Source: Miltoncostaea sp963770865
Lineage (GTDB): Bacteria; Actinomycetota; Thermoleophilia; Miltoncostaeales; Miltoncostaeaceae
Reading direction: 5' to 3'
Length of the DNA stretch: 64,000 bases
Assembly (NCBI GenBank): GCA_963770865.1
Contig: CAVYRD010000009.1
Coordinates: 1 to 64,000 of the forward strand
The notes beneath the pieces are model-generated. The model was given only the letters and a program-made list of their open reading frames with translations, searched no databases and was not told where the DNA came from. A program made the position numbers and the translations under genes. Within the stretch, counting starts at the first letter, position 1, and each line of letters starts with the position of its first letter. Positions 18,216-26,655 of this stretch are shown piece after piece.

Positions 18216-19109
18216 CTAACCCGTTCGCAGCCCCTGAACGTCCACCGACTGCGCGAGCTTCTTGAACGCCCGTTCTTCGATGAGGCGCACGCCCTCACGC
18301 GTTACGCCGATCTGACGTCCCACCGCGGCGAAGGTCATCGGTCCGTCGTCGAGTAGGCCGAAACGCAGCTGGACCACGGCGCGCTCTCGCTCCGAGAGCG
18401 CGCCGAGCGCGCGTGCCACGGCCCTCCTCATCCAGGCCGCCTCTCCGGCTCTCTCGGGAGGCTCGCCGGTGCTGTCGACCAAGAGGTCCGCGATCTCGTG
18501 TTCGCCCTCGGCACCAGCCGGGGCGGAGAGCGAGATCGCGTGCTGGCGGCTTCGCCGCACGAGCCGGACTGTGTCGACCGCCAACCCCGTCTCCTGCCGG
18601 ACCTCATCCGGCGTCGGCTCGCGTGCGAGTCGCGCCATGAGGGCTTGCTCGACCCGGGCGACGGTCGGTTGCAGGTCGACGATGTGCGTGGGTGAGCGGA
18701 TCACCTTGCCGGTGTTCGCGATGCTCCGCCCCATCGCCTGGCGTATCCAGAGGGTTGCGTAGGTCGTGAACCGGAAGCCGAGCCGCCAGTCGTACCGGTC
18801 CGCGGCACGTATCAAGCCCAGGCATCCCTCCTGAACCAGATCGGCAAACGGCAGGCCCCGTCCTCGGTAGGTCTTCGCGATGGAGACCACCAAGCGCAGA
18901 TTGGCCTCGATCAGACGCCGCCGGGCGTCGTCGTCGCCCCCCTCGATCCGTCGAGCGAGTTCGATCTCCTCCGCCGCCGTGAGCAGTGGCGTAGCCCGGA
19001 GCCTGGCCAGAAACAGGGCGAACCCGTCCAGCGCTGACGCCCCCCTCTCTGGAGACCCCTCGTCGCTGAGGCCGTCCGACGGCGACGCAAGGGACCGGGC
19101 GACGTTCAC
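18216..19109 (-). CDS. sigma-70 family RNA polymerase sigma factor (group 2/3)
   Basis: Sigma regions appear in order: region 1.2 ('LARLRATPLLTAAEEIELAR'), region 2 ('LPFADLVQEGCLGLIRAAD' and 'FRFTTYATLWIRQAMGRSI'), region 3 ('PTPDEVRQETGLAVDTVR') and region 4 with its helix-turn-helix ('TFAAVGRQIGVTREGVRLIE'). The GTG at 19109 gives 297 residues, normal for the family, but the frame is open to 19256 and no start has a good ribosome binding site. It lacks the region 1.1 and non-conserved domain of the primary sigma factor, so it is an alternative factor. It converges on the thiolase gene. Confidence 0.88.
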   Translation of the reverse strand: MNVARSLASPSDGLSDEGSPERGASALDGFALFLARLRATPLLTAAEEIELARRIEGGDDDARRRLIEANLRLVVSIAKTYRGRGLPFADLVQEGCLGLIRAADRYDWRLGFRFTTYATLWIRQAMGRSIANTGKVIRSPTHIVDLQPTVARVEQALMARLAREPTPDEVRQETGLAVDTVRLVRRSRQHAISLSAPAGAEGEHEIADLLVDSTGEPPERAGEAAWMRRAVARALGALSERERAVVQLRFGLLDDGPMTFAAVGRQIGVTREGVRLIEERAFKKLAQSVDVQGLRTG

Positions 19110-19411
19110 CGCGACGTCTCGACGTTTGCTGTGCCCCTTCGCTGGGAGGCCGTCGCGGCAGCTGCCTGGCCGGCGCGCTGGTCTGCGCCCCCTCGGTGCA
19201 TGGTTCCCCTCGGCTTGAAGAAACCCAACGATCGCCGCTGTCAGGGTGGCCGTCAACGCACTGCGTCGAGGCGGCCACCTAGGTGGGTGGGCCCCCTAGA
19301 TGAGGCTGTTGGCCGCCTTCTCGGAGCAGCGCTCGGCATCGCTTGCACGCCCGTCCCGGCTGTTGGAGCCTTGGGGCCACGCTCTTTCCGGCTACGCGAT
19401 GGGGGAAAATC

Positions 19412-19627
19412 ATGGCATCGGGAACCGTCTACGTCGTCAACGAGATCGTCGGCACGAGCGAGTCTTCATGGGAAGACGCCGCTCGCGTCGCAATCGAGAC
19501 CGCAGGCGCGAAACTGCGGGATCTCCGTGTCGCTGAGGTCGTGAAGATGGACGCAACCATCGAGGAAGGTCGGATCGCGCTCTTTCGCGTCCGGCTGAAT
19601 GTCTCCTTCAAGTACGAGTCGAGCTGA
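19412..19627 (+). CDS. dodecin
   Basis: The protein has 71 residues, the exact dodecin size. 'VYVVNEIVGTSESSWEDAAR' and the C-terminal 'ALFRVRLNVSFKYES' are typical. The ATG at 19412 follows a GGGGGA-type site, so the longer upstream frame is discarded. Dodecins form 12-subunit spheres that store riboflavin, FMN or CoA and buffer free flavin. It stands alone between the sigma factor and a small unknown gene. Confidence 0.9.
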   Translation: MASGTVYVVNEIVGTSESSWEDAARVAIETAGAKLRDLRVAEVVKMDATIEEGRIALFRVRLNVSFKYESS

Positions 19628-19830
19628 CGGGAGCGCGACCGGGCCCGCCCAGATGATCGGGGGCCGACGGCCGCGCATGCTGGACCTGCGTCTGATCGGA
19701 TCGGGGTGCGGAGCGGCGATGCCGGGGACGATCCCGGACCCTCAGCGGGCGGCTCGATGCGTGGAGCGGACACCACGCCTCGGCCGGCTCGACGGGTGAC
19801 GTCCGCCTGTCGGAAGCCCCAACGACCCGA

Positions 19831-20070
19831 TCAGGCGCGGCCACTCTCTCCTTCCTCGCCGATGATCTCCTTTGCGGTCGGATAGGGCACCCCGCGTCGA
19901 TCCAACTCGTCCTCGATCGAGGAGGAGATCCAGAACGAGTCGCCCGTAAGACCGCCCGCCCGAGGGTCCGCGGCAGCGAGCACCTGACGCCGATGCTCTC
20001 TGAGCAGTCGTTTGCTCGAGAGACTCTCGAGATCCGTCTGTTCGGTGATTTTCCGACGGAAGAGCCGCAT
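19831..20070 (-). CDS. small hypothetical protein
   Basis: The protein has 79 residues, starting 'MRLFRRKITEQTDLESLSSK' and ending 'PTAKEIIGEEGESGRA'. Composition is balanced and it contains plausible helices ('SKRLLREHRRQVLAA'). 'WISSSIEDELDRRGVPYPTA' looks like genuine protein. An AGGAG lies 15 bases before the ATG, rather far, so the start is uncertain. It is divergent from the patatin-like gene. No family is recognised. Confidence 0.5.
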   Translation of the reverse strand: MRLFRRKITEQTDLESLSSKRLLREHRRQVLAAADPRAGGLTGDSFWISSSIEDELDRRGVPYPTAKEIIGEEGESGRA

Positions 20071-20294
20071 CTGGCAACGGATGCTAACTCCTCGCACTCT
20101 GTCGCCACGGAGTCCGGGCGGACCCTCTCGGCCGGGTAGGACTCTTGGACAGGTCCTTCGCGCCGATCGTCCCGCCGGCGACTCCATGGTCGCGCCCGGT
20201 CGATATGTTCGGCGCAACGCCCAACATCGAGACCTCGGCGCGCTTTGTGCGGACGCCCCATTGACCACCACCCTCACCCCTTCGAAGGGAGCGC

Positions 20295-21572
20295 ATGGCC
20301 ACGAAGCGCATCGCCATTGCATGCCAGGGCGGCGGCACCCATGCCGCGTTCACCTGGGGGGTGCTCACGGAGATCCTCGAGGCCAAGCGGCGCTGGGACT
20401 CCGACCGGGAGGGCGGGGACACGTTCGAGATCGCCGCCATCAGCGGCACCTCGGCCGGGGCTCTGTGTGCGCTCGCCGCCTGGTACGGCCTCGCGCCCAA
20501 CAGTGCCGATGCGCGCTGCGGGTCGATCGATGCGGCCATCGAGCGGCTCGACCACCTTTGGACCACCTTCACTGCCACGGCCCCGGCCGAACTGGCGCAC
20601 AACCAGTGGGTGAGAGCGGCCTTGCGCTGGAAGGCGGCGCACATGCCCAGCGTGAGCTCCGGCCCCTACGACCTCAGTAGCCGGCTTTCGCTCGCAGGGC
20701 TGTCGCTGGCAGGGGTGCGCGAGGAGTACCTGAGCTTCCCCGCCCTCTTGCGGTCTGTGTGCCCTCATTTCGACGCCATCGACTGGCCCGCCGTCGCCCG
20801 GTTGCGCATGCGGATGCTGGCCGGGGCGATCGAGGTGCTGAGCGGCAACACCGAGATCTTCGACTCGGACACCACCCTGCGTCGTATGGGTCTCCTGGCG
20901 CCGGGCGCGGATGCCGACCGGGGCGCGAATCGCTGGCGTCTGCGACGCGCGCTCTCGCTGGCCGGCGTCGCGGCCTCTGGCACCCTCCCGGAGGTATTGC
21001 CGGCGGAGGCCATCGAGGGGATGGACTTCCCGACCTGCGATCCCCGCACCACGGTGACGCGCACCGGCTACTACTGGGACGGGCTCTACTCGCAGAATCC
21101 CCCGGTACGGGATCTGCTGGACGGCCCTGATCGCGACGACAAGCCCGACGAGATCTGGGTGATCCGGATCAACCCGCAGGAGTTCTCGCCGGCATCGCTC
21201 GACATCAGCCTCGATGACATCCACGACCGCGAGAACGACCTCGCCGGCAACCTGTCGCTCAACCAAGAACTCGACAACATCCTCACCGTCAACCGCTGGA
21301 TCGAGCGGCACGGCACCGTCCATCCGCCGCTGAACACGCGCAAGACGGTCGCCGTGCGCACCATCAAGATGCGCCGCGAGACCGCGTGGGGCATCGGGCA
21401 CGCGTCGAAGCTGGATCGCAGTGCCGGACACATGACGCGTCTGCGCGACGAGGGGCGCGAGATCGGCGCGGGCTGGCTCGAGGATTGGCGCCGGCTCGGG
21501 TCCGCCTTCGATCGCTACCCCGACGACGCGCGCTATCCGGGTGCATCCGGACGGCTACAGGCGCGCGCCTGA
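20295..21572 (+). CDS. patatin-like phospholipase/acyl hydrolase
   Basis: The protein has 425 residues. The patatin glycine loop 'CQGGGTHAAFTWG' (residues 10-22), the nucleophile Ser53 in 'GTSAGAL' and the dyad Asp in 'YWDGLYSQNPP' are all present, so it should be active. The family hydrolyses acyl esters of lipids, and some members act on PHB granules as depolymerases. The PHA cluster 2 kb away makes a granule-related role conceivable, but nothing in the sequence proves it. There is no signal peptide, so the enzyme is cytosolic. Confidence 0.86.
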   Translation: MATKRIAIACQGGGTHAAFTWGVLTEILEAKRRWDSDREGGDTFEIAAISGTSAGALCALAAWYGLAPNSADARCGSIDAAIERLDHLWTTFTATAPAELAHNQWVRAALRWKAAHMPSVSSGPYDLSSRLSLAGLSLAGVREEYLSFPALLRSVCPHFDAIDWPAVARLRMRMLAGAIEVLSGNTEIFDSDTTLRRMGLLAPGADADRGANRWRLRRALSLAGVAASGTLPEVLPAEAIEGMDFPTCDPRTTVTRTGYYWDGLYSQNPPVRDLLDGPDRDDKPDEIWVIRINPQEFSPASLDISLDDIHDRENDLAGNLSLNQELDNILTVNRWIERHGTVHPPLNTRKTVAVRTIKMRRETAWGIGHASKLDRSAGHMTRLRDEGREIGAGWLEDWRRLGSAFDRYPDDARYPGASGRLQARA

Positions 21573-21671
21573 TGCGTCCCCTCGCGCAGAGCAGGGCCTG
21601 GCCCGTCCGCGCCCGGGCCCGCCGGCCGCGGCGGCGACCTCTGGTTCACCGAGTGGCCGACCTCCGGCGTC

Positions 21672-22070
21672 TCAGGGACCGCTCGGGCCCGATCCGGAGA
21701 CCGAACGGATCACTCCGATGAGGAACCCGATCTGAGCCTTCAGCACCGCCGCCCCGGGAACAAGCACTGCCGGCACCGCTCCCCTCGCAACCAAGTCTTC
21801 GAGCGCCCGCGCCTGACCCTCAAGGGCGGCCTCGGTGAGCCTCAGCGGCAGGAGCCCAGCCTCAACCGCGGACCGCGCCAGCTCGTTCACCAGCGCCGCA
21901 TTCCTGGAGGCGCCTACCGCTGCTTCGACGGTCGCGTCCTGCTGCGGCGAGGCGGACGCCCCCGGGCGCGCGACGTCAGGCAGGTCCTCTGCCCTGACCT
22001 GACTGGCCAGGATTTCCCGCGGGGGCGAAGCTGCTCGCCGACCCCGGCCGGGTGATCGCCTCTCAGGCAC
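21672..22070 (-). CDS. hypothetical partner of ParA-like protein
   Basis: The GTG start at 22070 overlaps the last 8 bases of the ParA-like gene and follows a strong GGAGG, giving 132 residues. The N-terminus is Arg/Pro-rich. The C-terminal half is helical and Ala/Leu-rich ('ALVNELARSAVEAGLLPLRL', 'VLVPGAAVLKAQIGFLIGV'). It is not a recognisable ParB. Tight coupling to ParA suggests it regulates the ATPase or tethers its cargo. Confidence 0.65.
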   Translation of the reverse strand: MPERRSPGRGRRAASPPREILASQVRAEDLPDVARPGASASPQQDATVEAAVGASRNAALVNELARSAVEAGLLPLRLTEAALEGQARALEDLVARGAVPAVLVPGAAVLKAQIGFLIGVIRSVSGSGPSGP

Positions 22071-22842
22071 CGATTCCTCCCTGGGTCCGCGCCGCCCACT
22101 CCTCCACCTCGCTGGCCAGCGCTCGGAAGTCCTCTCCGGCACGGCTGCGCGGGCCCGCCAGCACAGGGCGGCCCGCCCGGGCCGCGTGGCGGACCGCGAT
22201 GTCGGCCCGCACGACGCTTCGCAGGATGGCCGGCCCGAACTGGGCCTCCGACTGGGCGAGCACCGCTCGGGCGTCCAAGGTGCGGTCCTCCCAGCGGCTG
22301 CGAAGCACCCGCGGGCCGTCGAGAGCGGGGTTGAGGGCTGGGCGCACACTGCGGATGGCCGCATCCATGGCGACCAGCCCCAGGTAGGCCAGCGTCTCTG
22401 GGATCAGCGGCACCAACGCTCCTTGGGCGGCCACGAGTGCGTTGGTGCTGAGCAGATCGACGGCCCGCGGACCGTCGAGAAGGGCGTAGTCGTAATGCTC
22501 ACGCACTGCGGTCAGGCGCTCGCGCAGCAGCGCCTGGGGAAGCTCCGCCCAACCGACGTGTGCGGCAAGGTTGCCGAGGCGCCGGGAGGCGGGTAGCACA
22601 TCGACCCCGTCCAGCCCCGGCGCCGGGCGGATCGCCTCGTCGATCGCACGCTCGCCCAGCAGCACTTCGAGCAAGGCCTGCCCCTCGTCCTCGACGCCCA
22701 GCCACAGGCTCGCGTTCGCCTGCGCGTCGAGGTCGACGACCAGTACCCGACGGTTCCGCTCGGCGAGCGCGGCCGCGAGGTTCACGGTCGTGGTCGTCTT
22801 GGCGCTGCCGCCTTTCTCATTGACGATGGCGAGGATCCACAC
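22063..22842 (-). CDS. ParA/MinD-family partition ATPase
   Basis: The protein has 259 residues. It has the deviant Walker A 'EKGGSAKTTTTVNLA' near the N-terminus, Walker A' 'VVDLDAQANASLWLG' and Walker B-like 'YALLDGPRAVDLLS'. Such ATPases position DNA or protein cargo on the nucleoid. No origin, ParB or parS site is visible nearby, so this is probably an orphan positioning system (for example for granules or protein clusters) rather than a plasmid partition locus. A small unknown gene is translationally coupled downstream. Confidence 0.85.
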   Translation of the reverse strand: MWILAIVNEKGGSAKTTTTVNLAAALAERNRRVLVVDLDAQANASLWLGVEDEGQALLEVLLGERAIDEAIRPAPGLDGVDVLPASRRLGNLAAHVGWAELPQALLRERLTAVREHYDYALLDGPRAVDLLSTNALVAAQGALVPLIPETLAYLGLVAMDAAIRSVRPALNPALDGPRVLRSRWEDRTLDARAVLAQSEAQFGPAILRSVVRADIAVRHAARAGRPVLAGPRSRAGEDFRALASEVEEWAARTQGGIGA

Positions 22843-23364
22843 GCGCGTAAGCTAGCCCCTGATCCGTTCGATCGCAGAGTTCGCGGCGTCGAACCTGAGT
22901 CGCCGGGGGCGCGACCTCGCCCTGGACTCGCCGCGGATCCCGACAACCGGGCCTCTGTCGTGCGCTGTCTTCAACGGTCGGGAGGTGTTCCCGTGCAAGG
23001 GGGGTGGCCCCGCAGACTGGAACCTTGGGCGCTCTGTGGCCGGGGGGCTGGGGTTCGTGCAGCGAAACAGTCCGCAAGCGGGTTCTCAGACCCCGCTGGT
23101 GCTCCGGCCAGCCCGTCGCAAGCATCAACCTGTGCTCAACACAATCCTCCAGATCCTCCATTCCGGTCCCCCCAGCGGAATACCGGCGGGACACGCCTCG
23201 GATTGCCGTGCACTGGGCGTGCGCGCGTCACGCCCATGGAGCTCCGTATCGGCTTCGGGCGGAGGGGTGCTCGCGGGCTCGTTGCCGTCGGCTCGACAAA
23301 CCCGTCCGCCTCGACGACGAGGGGGAGTGGTTCCAAGCCCGAAGCGCCGGTTCCCAGACGCGGC
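22843..23364. other. non-coding stretch upstream of parA
   Basis: About 520 bases lie between the 5' end of the ParA-like gene and the 3' end of the FAD oxidase gene. I find no protein family, tRNA or strong hairpin. The open frames in it are extensions of opposite-strand noise. It should contain the ParA promoter, but no clear -35/-10 is seen. Confidence 0.45.
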
Positions 23365-24771
23365 TCAGAGGGCCTTGCCCGGGTTGAGGATGCCCTGGGG
23401 GTCGAACACGCCCTTGATACCGGCGGTCAGCCGACGGCCAAGGCCCCCGATCTCGCGCTCCAGCCACGGGAGCTTCAGCGTCCCCACGCCGTGCTCGCCG
23501 GTGATCGTCCCACCCAGGTCGAGCGCCGCCTCGAAGAGGGCCCCGGCGCCCGCGAGCGCCCGCGCTCGCTCCTGCGGAGAGGCCCGGTCGAAGACGATCG
23601 TCGGATGCATGTTGCCGTCGCCGGCGTGGCCGAAGGTGGCGATCTCAAGCCCAGTCTCGCCGGCGATCTCCTCGATGCGCGCGAGGAGATCGGGCACGCG
23701 TCCCCGGGGCACGCCCACGTCCTCCAGCAGCGTGGCACCCCGACGCTCGAGGGCGGGAAAGCAGAGGCGTCGCACCTCCATCAGCATGCGGCTCTCGGCC
23801 TCGTCCTCAGCGGCCACCACCAGCGTGGCACCGGCCTCCTCGCAGCAGCGGGTGGCGATCGCCACCTCCTCCGTGCGGGCTGCCCCGGGGAGGTCGGACT
23901 GGAAGAGGAGGAGGGCGGCGGCCTCCAGGTCGAGGTCGAGGCGACGCCAGTCCTCGATGGCCGACATGGTCGCGCGGTCGATCAACTCCAGGAGCGAGGG
24001 CGTTATGCGGGCGTGCCCCATTGCCACGACCGCCCGCCCGGCGGCCACGAGGGAGGGGAAGAAGGCCGCGCCCGTGAGGGGCTCCGCCGGGCGCGGGCGC
24101 AGCCGCAGCGTCGCCTCTGTGACGACGGCGAGGGTGCCCTCCGAGCCCACCAGAAGGGAGAGCAGGTCCAGCCCCGCGACGCGCTTGACCGTACGCCCAC
24201 CGACCTCGAGCACCTCGCCGTCGGCCAGCACCGCAGTGAGGCCCAGCACGCTCTCACGCGTGACGCCGTACTTCACGCAGCAGAGGCCGCCGGCGTTGGT
24301 GGCGATGTTCCCGCCGATCGTGGAGAAGTCGCGGCTGGCGGGGTCGGGGGCGTACCAGAGCCCCCGGGTGGCGGACTCGGCCGCGAGCGTGCCGTTCAGC
24401 ACGCCGGCCTCGACCCGCGCCAGCATGTTGTCCTCGTCCACCTCGATGATGCGCCCCATCGCCTCGGTGGAGAGCACGATGCAGCCGTCCACCGCCGCGG
24501 CCCCGCCCGAGAGCCCGCTGCCCGCCCCGCGCGGGACGACGGGCACGCCGTGCCGGCTGGCCACCCGCATGACGGCCTGCACCTCGGCCGTGCTCTCGGG
24601 GCGCGCGACGGCGAGCGGATGCCCCGCCTCCACCAGGTCCGCCTCGTCACGCCGGAAGCGCTCGACGGCGTCGGGGTCGAGGAGCACCCTCCCCGCCGGG
24701 AGGGTGCTCGTCAGGTCGCGCGCCGCCTCGTCCCGCCGCTCCTCGCTGCGGGCTGCGGCCGCACGGATCAC
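23365..24771 (-). CDS. glcD: FAD-linked oxidase, GlcD/D-lactate dehydrogenase type
   Basis: The protein has 468 residues from the GTG at 24771, six bases after the upstream stop. An FAD-binding PCMH domain comes first ('VPVVPRGAGSGLSGGAA', 'DPASRDFSTIGGNIATNAGG', 'VGSEGTLAVVTEATLRL'). The FAD-oxidase C-terminal domain follows ('FGHAGDGNMHPTIVFD' and 'GTITGEHGVGTLK'), ending 'DPQGILNPGKAL'. It oxidises a 2-hydroxy acid such as glycolate or D-lactate and passes electrons on. No glcE or glcF genes are adjacent. It is co-oriented with a DJ-1/PfpI gene, and the pair is divergent from a FadR-type regulator. Confidence 0.88.
   Translation of the reverse strand: MIRAAAARSEERRDEAARDLTSTLPAGRVLLDPDAVERFRRDEADLVEAGHPLAVARPESTAEVQAVMRVASRHGVPVVPRGAGSGLSGGAAAVDGCIVLSTEAMGRIIEVDEDNMLARVEAGVLNGTLAAESATRGLWYAPDPASRDFSTIGGNIATNAGGLCCVKYGVTRESVLGLTAVLADGEVLEVGGRTVKRVAGLDLLSLLVGSEGTLAVVTEATLRLRPRPAEPLTGAAFFPSLVAAGRAVVAMGHARITPSLLELIDRATMSAIEDWRRLDLDLEAAALLLFQSDLPGAARTEEVAIATRCCEEAGATLVVAAEDEAESRMLMEVRRLCFPALERRGATLLEDVGVPRGRVPDLLARIEEIAGETGLEIATFGHAGDGNMHPTIVFDRASPQERARALAGAGALFEAALDLGGTITGEHGVGTLKLPWLEREIGGLGRRLTAGIKGVFDPQGILNPGKAL
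24682..24709. repeat. perfect 12-bp hairpin inside the FAD oxidase gene
   Basis: The arms GAGCACCCTCCC (24682-24693) and GGGAGGGTGCTC (24698-24709) are exact complements around a four-base loop. It lies in codons ~21-30 of the FAD oxidase. No T-run follows on either strand, so it is not an intrinsic terminator. It may affect translation of the gene or be chance in GC-rich coding DNA. Confidence 0.8.
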
Positions 24772-24776
24772 GGGGG

Positions 24777-25361
24777 CTAGCCGGCCACCAGGTCGCGCTG
24801 CTTCACGGGCGCGCTCTGGCGGAGGAGGCGCATGAACTCGCGCATCCACGTCGGGTGGTCCGGCCACGCGCGCGCCGAGACCATCTGACCGTCGACCACC
24901 CCGCCGCCGTCCACGAACTCGGCGCCGGCCGCGGTGACGTCCGGCTGGAGAGCCGGGTAGGCCGCCGTCCGCCGTCCGCTCAGAACCCCCGCCGCCGCGA
25001 GCGCGAGCGGCCCGTGGCACAGGTGCGCCACCGGCCGGTCCTCGGCGAAGAAGTAGCGGACGATCCGCTGGACGTCGGCGTCGTTGCGGATGTACTCGGG
25101 TGCCCGTCCGCCGGGCACCACCAACGCCGCGTACTCGGCCGGATCCACGTCGGCGAAGGCGAGGTCGGCGTCCCAGGTGTAGCCGGGCTTTTCCGTGTAG
25201 GTGTCGAAGCCCTCGACGAAGTCGTGCACGACGAACTGGAGCTTCTTCTTGGAAGGGCCGGCGATATCGACCTCGTACCCCTCCTCGAGCAGCCGTTGGT
25301 AGGGGTACATGACCTCGAGCGACTCCGCTGCGTCGCCCGCCAGGATCAGAACCTTGGGCAT
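24777..25361 (-). CDS. DJ-1/PfpI family protein
   Basis: The protein has 194 residues. The nucleophile Cys lies in 'VAHLCHGPLALAAAG', and 'ALVVPGGRAPEYIRND' is the family glutamate/glycine region. Members act as glyoxalase-type deglycases or proteases of the class I glutamine amidotransferase fold. Close coupling with a 2-hydroxy acid oxidase would fit methylglyoxal/lactate detoxification (2-oxoaldehyde to D-lactate or glycolate, then oxidation). That pathway link is inference. Confidence 0.85.
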   Translation of the reverse strand: MPKVLILAGDAAESLEVMYPYQRLLEEGYEVDIAGPSKKKLQFVVHDFVEGFDTYTEKPGYTWDADLAFADVDPAEYAALVVPGGRAPEYIRNDADVQRIVRYFFAEDRPVAHLCHGPLALAAAGVLSGRRTAAYPALQPDVTAAGAEFVDGGGVVDGQMVSARAWPDHPTWMREFMRLLRQSAPVKQRDLVAG

Positions 25362-25416
25362 GGGAAGAACCCTCCTCGCGTCGTACAGGATGTGCAGCTA
25401 CGGGCAGCCTAAGTCT

Positions 25417-25427
25417 TGGTCTGACCA
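25417..25427. promoter_or_regulatory. FadR-type operator palindrome
   Basis: The sequence TGGTCTGACCA is a perfect inverted repeat in the 89-base divergent intergenic region. It matches the core TGGTCnGACCA of the E. coli FadR operator and the general TnGTnnnACnA pattern of the FadR subfamily. It lies 24 bases before the regulator start, where binding would block transcription of the regulator and probably of the divergent pfpI-glcD pair. Confidence 0.78.
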
Positions 25428-25450
25428 TCAGTCAATGAGACAATGAGCAC

Positions 25451-26164
25451 ATGACGATATTCGAAGGGGTCAACCGCAGCCCGCTCTACCTCCAGGTAGC
25501 CGAGAGCATCCGCGAGGCCATCCTTTCGGGGCAGCTCGGTCCCGGAGACGCCCTGCCCACCGAGCGCGAGCTCTCGGAGTCCTTCAAGGTCAGCAGGGCC
25601 TCGGTGCGCGAGGCGCTGCGGGCCCTTCAGGCCCAGGGACTGGTGTCGTCCGGGGGCTCCCCAGCGCGCACGGTCGTGGTCGCGGGCGCCGGCGCCGGCG
25701 CGCACGCACGGGACGCCTTGGTGACGCTCCTCCGCCTGAACGCCGTCCGGATGAACGATCTGATGCAGTTCCGCGCGATCCTCGAGGCCGCAGCGCTCGC
25801 CGAGGCCGCCCGCCGCCGAAGCCCTCTGGAGCTCGCCCCGGCATACGAGGCGCTCACGGACATGGGCCGCCCGGGCATCGGCGCCGAGGAGTACGAGGAG
25901 GCCGACCTGCGCTTCCACGTGGCGCTCGTGCGCGCCTCGGGCAACGAGGCGATGCACCTCGTCATGCAGGCGCTCCGCGCCGCGGTGGCTCGGCACCTGC
26001 TCGACCACCTTCGCGGCCAGGCCGACCTGCCGGTCACCCTTGCACGCCTCACCACCGAGCATGCAGGCATCCTGGCCGCGGTCGAGCGCGGCCACGTCAG
26101 TCGTGCCGCCGATCTGGTCCGCACCCACATCAGGGCCTTCTACGGGGAGGGCTCCGCCGGATAG
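25451..26164 (+). CDS. FadR-subfamily GntR transcriptional regulator
   Basis: The protein has 237 residues. An N-terminal winged helix ('PGDALPTERELSESFKVSRA', then 'VREALRALQAQGLV') is followed by an all-helical FCD effector domain with metal/ligand residues in 'ADLRFHVALVRASGNEAM' and 'EHAGILAAVERGH'. FCD regulators usually bind small carboxylates. With a glcD-like oxidase divergent from it and a palindrome between, it most likely responds to lactate, glycolate or a similar hydroxy acid. Confidence 0.88.
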   Translation: MTIFEGVNRSPLYLQVAESIREAILSGQLGPGDALPTERELSESFKVSRASVREALRALQAQGLVSSGGSPARTVVVAGAGAGAHARDALVTLLRLNAVRMNDLMQFRAILEAAALAEAARRRSPLELAPAYEALTDMGRPGIGAEEYEEADLRFHVALVRASGNEAMHLVMQALRAAVARHLLDHLRGQADLPVTLARLTTEHAGILAAVERGHVSRAADLVRTHIRAFYGEGSAG

Positions 26165-26397
26165 CGGCCCGAGGTCAACGCTCCCCGGCGGCGCTGGCGT
26201 TCCTCCTTTGCGGAGCCACGGGCAAGGCCTGGGATGGGGGCGAGTTCTGGGCGGACGCGCGCTTGGCCACGCGTGTGGTTTTCCGCGCGGCGCGCGTCAC
26301 AACTGACACGGTGACGGATACGCGAAGACACCCGGCGGTGACTCGTACTGAAAGGATCGACGGATCGGTCCAGCTCTCGCGCGGAGGAGGAGTCCCG

Positions 26398-26655
26398 ATG
26401 CTCCCGGACATTGACACGCAGCAGCCCTACGAGCCGTCCCCCGACCGCCCGGACCTGCAGGCGGCGCTCACGGCGCTTCGCGCCGACGGGGCCACGGTCG
26501 TCTACTGGATCGTCGCTCCGCCCGGCCACCCTCGCCGCGACGCCAAGTTCTGCGTCCTGATCGAGCACGAGGCGGAGCGGCGCTGGTTGGCGACGGGCGA
26601 CCACGAGGACGTCGCCTTCGAGCGAGCCCTGGCCGCCAAGAACGTCGCCGAGTAG
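26398..26655 (+). CDS. small hypothetical protein
   Basis: The protein has 85 residues starting at 'MLPDIDTQQPYEPSPDRPDL', preceded by GGAGGAGG at good spacing. The middle, 'GATVVYWIVAPPGHPRRDAK', and the end, 'DHEDVAFERALAAKNVAE', look like a compact folded protein. I recognise no family. It is a single gene in a sparsely coding stretch. Confidence 0.65.
   Translation: MLPDIDTQQPYEPSPDRPDLQAALTALRADGATVVYWIVAPPGHPRRDAKFCVLIEHEAERRWLATGDHEDVAFERALAAKNVAE

Noticed and set aside
22063..22842. Plasmid partition locus
   Set aside because: ParA is present, but no ParB, replication initiator or iterated sites; surrounding genes are chromosomal in character.
24682..24709. Intrinsic terminator
   Set aside because: A strong stem but no T-run on either strand, and it lies inside a coding sequence.
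22960..24780. Two ~600-codon plus-strand frames opposite the FAD oxidase
   Set aside because: Antisense shadows of a conserved GlcD-like gene with low-complexity translation.
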